Shown here: piece after piece, positions 14,801-23,800 of the stretch | Layout: every line of letters begins with the position of its first letter | Position numbering within the stretch: position 1 is the first letter of the stretch | Source: Pomphorhynchus laevis | Taxonomy: Eukaryota > Acanthocephala > Palaeacanthocephala > Echinorhynchida > Pomphorhynchidae | Length of the DNA stretch: 64,000 nt | Direction of reading: 5' to 3' | Assembly: GCA_012934845.2 (NCBI GenBank) | Contig: WNNJ02001008.1 | Span: forward strand, 16,931 to 80,930 | Notes under the pieces: model-generated | What the model saw: only the letters and a program-made list of their open reading frames with translations | The model's database searches: none | What the model was told of the DNA's origin: nothing | Made by a program: the position numbers and the translations under genes

Positions 14801-17800
14801 TTATGATCGGATGAAAATAGCTTCACTCACTGAAAACGGATGAGTGGCTTTGAACGCACAATATTTATACAGATAAAATCCAAGTGATTGAAATTCAATG
14901 GAAAAATTTTTAAGAGTAAAAAATCATAACAGTCAGGCATTTAAGAGTGATATTATGCCCATTGTAATCTTTCGGCATGAGGTTATTACCCCCTCATAAA
15001 TATTGTGAGGGGGTAATAATGTTCATGTTCATTATTGTGAGGGGGTATCAATTTGTTGAAAGTCAACAAATTGATAAAATAGAATTAATAGAATCCTTAA
15101 TTTTTTATTTTTTTCCAGAAACTATCAGGAATTATTTCATTATTTAATAAATTAAATAAATTTTAAAATATTCAGGAACAATCGGGTAAAGTTGAACGAC
15201 AACAAAAATTATTTTGATATTTCGCTAGTAACTACTAGTATCTTCAGAAATTAACTCAAAAAAAGAAAAAATCAATCACATAAATAAAGTGGTTTCTTGT
15301 CAGTTTGTTCATTGATGCTGGAATCAAAATCGTTGTGTGCACTTATTCATGTAACGTACTCACAAAGAAAATATGCATTTCAATACAGCATCAAGCATCA
15401 TCAAGCGTTTTCTATATTTGAGTTTGGTAGTGCAAGGATTTCGCCATTTATTCTAGACAAACACTGGTGACTAGTACTACCACAAATATATATAATACTG
15501 CCACAAATATATATAACAATATATATTGTTATCTACTGAACTATAAATATATTTTCTGAATAAGTTGAAAAGCAGCCTAGTATCCATAAGGTTCTATTTA
15601 TAAAAAAGATTATTTTAAGAGTAAAAAATCATAACAGTCAGGCATTTAAGAGTGATAATATTTATTATGCCCATTGTAATCTTTCGGCATGAGGCGAAAA
15701 ACAACTAATATCATACTGCCACAAATATATTGTTATCTACTGTATTTTCTGAATAAGTTGAAAAGCAGCCTAGTATCCATGAGGTTCTATTTATAAAAAA
15801 GATTATGAAAGCATGCATCAATAATTTTAAAACGTTTCGTTTATTTAAACTTTACACGAAAACAAACATGAAATCAAAAGTAATTCACTAGGGTTTTAAT
15901 TATCGGTCACGTACTCGCTTAACAATTGCATTGAGATTAGTTGGTTTGAATCAAGGGTGTTTGTAAGGTCGTCATGTAGCGAACCGATTTGCTTGAGTGA
16001 CCATTTGGAAAGGACAGGAGAATGAAACAGGTGATAAATGGGTGGACATTGTATGTGACAAAATTTATAGAGGCGATAATTCGAACGATTGTGGTATGGG
16101 ATACGGATTATGCAAAGCTTATCGTCATACCCGTGCATATGGGACCGGACAATAAGTGGTCTATTTTTTCGTATGATTTATGGCATAGTGATTTTAAGGA
16201 AGATGATAACATAATAACATAATAATTTTATTATTTAAATTTAAATTATTTATTGAATTTAGTTATTAGAAAATTTTGAATTATTATTTTTATAATAATA
16301 CAATAAAATTAATACGGATACAAAAAATTAATTTTAACTTATACAATTAAAAATTTAAATAATAATTTAAAGTATAATTAAAACTATAATTTTATTTATT
16401 AGGTTTATTCGTATATTTTATTAAATTGTCCACAGACAATTTTAATCTTTAATATACTACATTATGAAACGACAAACATTAAAAAATAAATATTTTGTTT
16501 AAATTTTTATTATTCTCTGGTTACTTTTATAAAATGAAGCTTTGTCTATTTTTTTAATTTTTAAATATGATAGAAATATATTGGAAATATAATATTAATA
16601 TAATATTATAATATTATATTAATATTATAATAGAAATATAATAGAAATAATTGTCTTTTTAATGCGATTAAAAAGGACAAATAGTCGAAAGCTAGTAAAT
16701 AAAAAATTGTAAAATTAAAAATACTCGTGTTTATATTAAGTTAGACACGAATGCAATTCTCAACGATAAAATATATTCATATTTATCTTAAATATATTCT
16801 TAATAATAAATTGTAAAACCAACTTATTAATTAAACGTAATTAATTATTATTAATTATTATTAAAGTTATTTATTATAATTTAAGTTATATTTTCGCTTC
16901 GAATTATTTTTTATTTCCACCGTATAGTTTACCAACATTTTGTAACAATTTAAAATAGTTTAAAATAATTGATTGAATAAAACCGTAAGTTTATAGAAAC
17001 TGTGAGTTGTATCGAAAGATAATTCACTGTTTGACATTGTTCATTTTCTCAATTTCAATTTCTTGTGTACAATGCGATAAATGCTCGATTTTTATTCGTT
17101 AATTTTGACTTGAAAAATTAAGTCAAAAATTAAATTATTTGCAGAGAATTAGCTTTGATTTCGATTCAAGATTTTTTGATTGCTACTTTCTATTTAATGC
17201 AATAAAGAGCAATTTATTTTGATAATTAATAAAAATTTTCCAAACATTTAATCGAATATTAAATATTCAATTCGAAAAAGTTACTTTTAATTAATACTTT
17301 ATTAATTTGTTACTTTAGGAAATTATGCAAAATGAAAAAATAAAAATTCTTCAGTATCTGAAATCGTTCGCTGCAAATTTACGCAATGTTAATCTTTTAT
17401 TGATTAGTCTTTCACAGGCAACTTTGCTATCCAGTGATGTGAATATTGATTGGGGAGAAATATTTAGCTATTTTTCGCCAGAAAACAGTACAATTCAAGC
17501 AGGGGATAGCTCAATTCTAGCAATAACAAATTCGTTTCTATCATATTTAAAGAGTCAAGTATTTCCAAATTTGAATACAAGGGCTTTGGTAAAGTCTACC
17601 TTAAATAGAATACGGGTATTTAATTGACAAATTTTAGAAACTAATTCGTTCCCTAATCGTTATGAATTGTATTAAATTGAACACAGAAAACGATCTACCA
17701 GAAAACACTGTAGAAGTTGTAAGATGTTACGAAAACAGAGAATTAGTTACTAATTTCGATTCAATAATCGAACACGGGAGATTTAAAGGCACGTTTATTG

Positions 17801-20800
17801 AGTTTGTTAACTCTGAAAAATATTTAGGAGTCATCAACTCAGATACGTTTAAGGTAAACCTTTTAGCTTAGTTGTTTGATTAACAAAATGTAAAAGTTTT
17901 AACTAACTCTATCTAAAAAATACATTTTTTAATAAAAATATTATTAAAAGTGTTTGTATTTTTCTATATAATGGTGGTGCACGAATGTGCTGAGTAAACA
18001 AAGGTCCAGGATTTCTTACGAAATGCGACATTTAGAGAAAATGGTGTTGCTTGATAGACTGGACTTTGATTCATGACTTTCAGTCACCATATCATTTCTA
18101 TTGTCACTTATATATAATGAAATTTCCAAAATAAACTGACAAATAGACCGAAAATTATTATTGACAGCGTTTTAATCCTCTAGGGGTCTTCCTCAGGTCA
18201 AATAAATTGTAAGTACTTTATTATAATCAAGACAATTATTTTAACCAATTGTTTTTATCAGTGAAAGGTTGGCACTTTCACTGATATCAAGTCATATTTA
18301 TCTTCACAAATTTTTGACTATTGAAATAGTCTTTTTCAAGTGTTATATATAAATTGTTAGTGCGAAAAATCGCTTGAAACTTTGGTACAGGAGCCAAAAC
18401 TGGATACGATTGATTTTTAATGCGTATTTATTGCTAAATAACTGGACTTCGATCATCAGCTCCATCAGTCTAATGTATCACTCCGAGACGCTCCTAACCA
18501 CCCAGCAGTCATCGTCAATCGGATGAAGTGGTTAGGGTGCGTTTCGACTGATAATAATAATTTATATTAATAATATAAATAATATTTATATATATTTTAT
18601 TTATTAATAATAAATAAAATGTTTAAAGGGAATTATATAACCATTTATTTAAGGCTTAATGAAATATTTACGTGAAAACTAATTTAATTTTCTTAAATTG
18701 ACTGGAACAGCAACAAAAATAATTTAGACAAAATTTAGAAAAATTTAGACAAATTTTCAAGCACAGATCCGTGTTCCTCTTCATGTTATTCTTCTTCATG
18801 TTGTTCTTCCGCAATAACCTGAAGAAAAACAGATCTGTGTTTGCAAATTTGTGTAAAATTAAATAATCTTTCTTTTTGTTGATGTTCCAATCAATCAAGT
18901 GATGAGCAACAGACATTCTATTCTATATTATTTTTTATTTTTAGACAAATTTTCAAACACAGATCCGAGTTCCTCTTCATGTTATTCTTCTTCATGTTGT
19001 TCTTCCTCAACAACCTGAAGAAAAACAGATCTGTGTTTGCAAATTTGTGTAAAATTAAATAATCTTTCTTTTTGTTGATGTTCCAATCAATCAAGTAATG
19101 AGCAACATACATTCTATTCTATATTATTTTTGTGAATGGTTTTAGGGCCAAACCCAGCCAAAAAACGTTAAAAACGTTTAAGATTTTGTTATCAATATTT
19201 CTTCCACCAATTGTGGACATCGTCAGGATAATTTGTGATTTGCTAGAACAGTTTTTGATAGAAAATTTATAACTGTTCTAGCAAATCACAATTTATCCTG
19301 ACGATGTCCACAATTGGTGGAAGAAATATTGATAACAAAATCTTAAACGTTTTTAACGTTTTTTGGCTGGGTTTGGCCCTAAAACCATTCACAAATATTT
19401 CAACCCAGCATGTCTCATTCCGATATATTATTTTTCTATTTAAATTATTTAAAAATAGTTGTTTATACTTTGATCAAAGAACACCATGTATAAATACATT
19501 AAATTTAACAAGTTGAATTCAGCAGGCTAACTTTTTATGAATATGAATATTAAATTAATAATTTTTTTTGATTAAAGAAAATAATACATAGACGTTTTAA
19601 GTTCAATTTTGTGCTAAATGCGGAGTTCTGCCAAACTCCGCATTTAGAGTTATATTACAGATTGCTCATATACACAAACTTTCCACCTCTCAGTGTTTTG
19701 TTGGGTGATAATCATTTTAGGAAATAAAATTATTGTAGAAAATGAAGATAATTGTAGATCAAAGATGTTCTCTTATTTAGAATCAAGCAACCTACTCCAT
19801 TTACCTGTTTGTTTTAGTTTCTTTTTGTTGTTTCCATTAAACTTGTACGCAGTGAGTTAAAATTTCGGAATCCAAATGTTTATAGAAAAGATATAAATCA
19901 ACAGCAATATATAATTTATATATAAAATATTTTATTACTACATACTAAACATTATATAGTAATAAGTTATTAATATTATAATTAATATTATATATAATAT
20001 AATATATATTATATTATTATATATACAATAATATATACAAATTATATACAAATATAATTTATGTTATTTTTATATGTTATCACAAAAAAATCTTATTCAA
20101 ATGTTTCGAAATAATTTCGCTCCATTTTTTCAATTATAAGTTACTGATTATAAAAATATAAAAAATAGCAAACAATATATTGTTATATCAATTTCAATAT
20201 ATCTTATTGCAAATATTATTTAATATATAAGATATATTTTTTATATTATTTTATATTGATAATTTTTTTAGATTTACAAATTTACTTCTTTTAGTTTTTC
20301 GATTTGGAAACTGAGTTATCCTTTTTATTTAACGATGATGAAAGCATAAATTTCCAAACTTCTATGACAAACCATATATCTACACCTGTTGAATGCATTC
20401 AAATTTTGTTAAATGATGACAAAATTATATCGCAAATGACCGATAAACACTTAGATACATCAGCTGAGGTTGTTAACAAATTTACTTTATTTTTAGAAAG
20501 AATTTTTATTAGATCATATGGGTATCTTTGATTGCTCGAATAGGCATATTATATGCTTTAACATACTCATTAACTTATAACAGAGGGTCACTAACAAATG
20601 AAGATTTTATGGGAATATTGCGAAGAATCGAAAGTGCCACTATCGATGAGAATCTTGTAAATGTCTTTATCCAAAATTACCTAATGAGTGAATAATTTTG
20701 ATTATAGCATTTAACCGTAGTTGAGCATGTGAAAGGTTGTGTAATGAAGTTTAGATTTAACAAAAAGGACCAACAACAAGTAGATTATCTATTAAAGAAA

Positions 20801-23800
20801 ATTTTGCCATTCAGAATAAATGATGATCACGTCTCTGGAATTGTTCGAAAATCATTTCAAACACTTCAAAGTTTAAAGGTATCTATGCGAAATATCGAGT
20901 GTTCGGCTTTTACTAAATGAATTTAAAATAATGTATTTATAGTTAAAAAGACCATTAAAAACATTAAACTCTAACAAATATCAAAATTTAACTTGAATGC
21001 ATCTGTAAGCTGAAATTCTTCTGGTTGTGGCACAATATTATCCTCACAGGTATTAATCCTATTCTTGATACAGCAGGACGCTACTAATCAGTCTGGGTGG
21101 GTCTCATCAGCTGCTGATCCAAACCTACATTTCACGTTTCGACCCTTATTATCTGCTTTCTCCGTACACTGGTGCTGATCGGATTCGAACTCGGGACGTC
21201 TGTATCTTGATTCAACGATACATCTACTTGGCTGGCTGCTCCAGTTGTGTAGATATACATTGTTGTATATTACTTTCAGTAGGGGATCGTATTCTAACGA
21301 TCTATTAGAAACCTACCTAGTTGTGTGATCCGCTAGCCGGATCACTGCTTTTCATGCTGCCACTAGCAATGAATGCTTTTTAATTTAACTTGAATGCATC
21401 TGTGAGCTGAAATTCTTCTGGTTGTGGCACAATATTATCCTCACAGGTATTGTTCCTATTCTTGATACAGCAGGACGCTACTAATCAGTCTGGGTGGGTC
21501 TCATCAGCTGCTGACCCAGACCTACATTTCACGTTTCGACCCTTATTATCTGCTTTCTCCGTACACTGATGCTGATCGAATTTGAACTCAGGACGTCTGT
21601 ATCTTGATTCAACGATACATCTACTTGGCTGGCTGCTCCAGTTGTGTAGATATACATTGTTGTAATAATCAATTGTTACAATTGTTACAATTGTAATCAA
21701 TTATTACAATTGTTAATATCAAATTATTGTTTTAATTCTTTAAATATTAAAATAAGTTCATTTTAATAAGTTTAAAAAGCCATTAAAAACAATAAACTCT
21801 AACAAATATTAAAATATCAAATTATTGTTTCAATTGCGTAAATATCAAAATAAAAAGCACCTAAACCGCGATTTTCTATTTTATGCAAAATTTGTTTAAT
21901 ATAAAAGCATATTAATTTATAAATGAATTACAGCATCCTTCTTTAGAAGGATAATGAACTAATATATTTTGATAATGGCTATACATTTACAGTCTGTTAA
22001 CGTGGATTATAAAATAAACCTACTTGCACTAATATTACAGACCGTAAGGATCTGTAATAGAACCTTACGTCATCTGAATAGGTCTTACTAAATAGGTCTT
22101 TAAATACAATAGGTCTTTAAAATATCAAGCAAAGTTTTATTAAGATAGAAATCGAATCCTTAAACTCTCTGTAAAAACCTACCGAAAGAGTTTCACTTAA
22201 AAACGGATGAATTTTCAATTGGCAAATTATAAATGAGAAATATTGGTAAACTGTCACCGAATTTCAAAGTGATACAGCAGTATTGTTAGCACTGATCGGT
22301 AAACGGAGGAAAGGATATAACTATATACTGGAAGCATTCGTAGTCCATTAGCAATCAGATCCGGTTTTACTTATTAAGATCCATCAGTAGTTAGATATAA
22401 TTGGCGTGCTTGACTTATAAACAATTCAAGTGTTTCTAGTTCACAAAGTGTGATTTTGTAGTAGAAATCATCTGCAATATCTACTTTATATTGACTTCAA
22501 CTCCATACAACCTGACTCACAACATATCAGCTTTTATATTAATATCAGCTGCATTAATTAAATAATTTGAAAAATTAAACAAGTCTAAATCTGTGATAGT
22601 ACTGCTTTATACACATATTTGTAATGTGTATAATTTTCTAGAAATGTGGTACCACACGAATAATTTGAAAATGATTAAATTATTTAAATATTATTAATTA
22701 TTATATTATAATTTAATTATTTAAGTTATTTAGTAAATAATTGAAATGTAATTTTATTTTAATTTTAAAAATATAATTCGTATTATTTTAACATTTTAAT
22801 ATTAAGGATATAACATCATGGAAAACTTGTTTGAACAAACTTTTGAGAGAGAAAGCGTTTTGTCACTTGAGGGTGAAATTTCTTTATGTAGAAGAAGAGA
22901 ACTTGGAAATATACAAAAATGTCTATTAATTTAAAAGTATTTGTATTTTTAAATAAAGTCTGAAATAAATTCTTCCCTTGCATTTATCATGAACAATAAG
23001 ATTTAATAAGATTAATTTAATAATATTTATGAACAATAAGATTTTTTATTAAATTATATATTTGACTGAGATAATATTTTTTGTATAAATTTAAAGCCTA
23101 CTTTCGTAAATGCTTAGAAATATTTGTTTTCCAGACTGAAATAATTACAATGAAGATGGAATTAAACAAAAATTCTTAAAATGTGCTTTCGCATATGAAT
23201 TTTGAGCACTTTTAATAATAATTTAATAATTTAATTAAATATATTTATTTAATATAATAATTTAATTAAACTAAATCAAATTGCTTTCCGTACTTGTGAA
23301 AAACCACAAATGCTTTACTATAAATGAATTCACCTTAGATCCTCTAAATTGGCTTAATTTTTCTAGTGTTCAATGCTTATAATTGAATTTGTCGAGAAGT
23401 TTTATATAGTCGAGCATTTACAAAAGTTAATTAAGGTAGGCTTCTCTTCATGGCCAATTCAATTTACATCATCATACTTGAGTAAATGAAAGCAATACAT
23501 TTTCCACACAGGTGTAAATTTCGGATTGGTATACTAAATCTGTAAATCTTATAATAGTTTACTATTTCCAATGTTATTCGCGATTTTTAATGATGACTTT
23601 AAGCATGTATGCTTCAGTTCCTTCTATGTAAAAATATGGATGATCTTACAATTATTAATACCGAGTTAAAATCCAATAAGCTAATTCAGAATGAAATAGC
23701 TCACGTTCAAAACTGGACTCTTATAAATAATTTGTCTTTTAATTTGACTAAATCTAAAATTTGATTTGAAATCACAATCGTTTCGCTTTGAAATCATATC

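Larger units (their letters stand above)
20995..21675 (-). repeat. Family A tandem array, minus strand
   Basis: Almost two family A units head to tail on the minus strand inside an intron of gene A. Positions matching the hammerhead lie at 21071 and 21468, 397 bp apart. The left end stops within the unit start and the right end is cut in the middle of a unit. Confidence 0.8.

Noticed and set aside
15896-16222. Overlapping reading frames on both strands as a gene
   Set aside because: No family resemblance and no splice sites; both strands being open argues for chance.
18360-18545. Family D as another hammerhead family
   Set aside because: CTGATGA and GAAG are adjacent on the minus strand but no stem I, II or III could be drawn in either copy.
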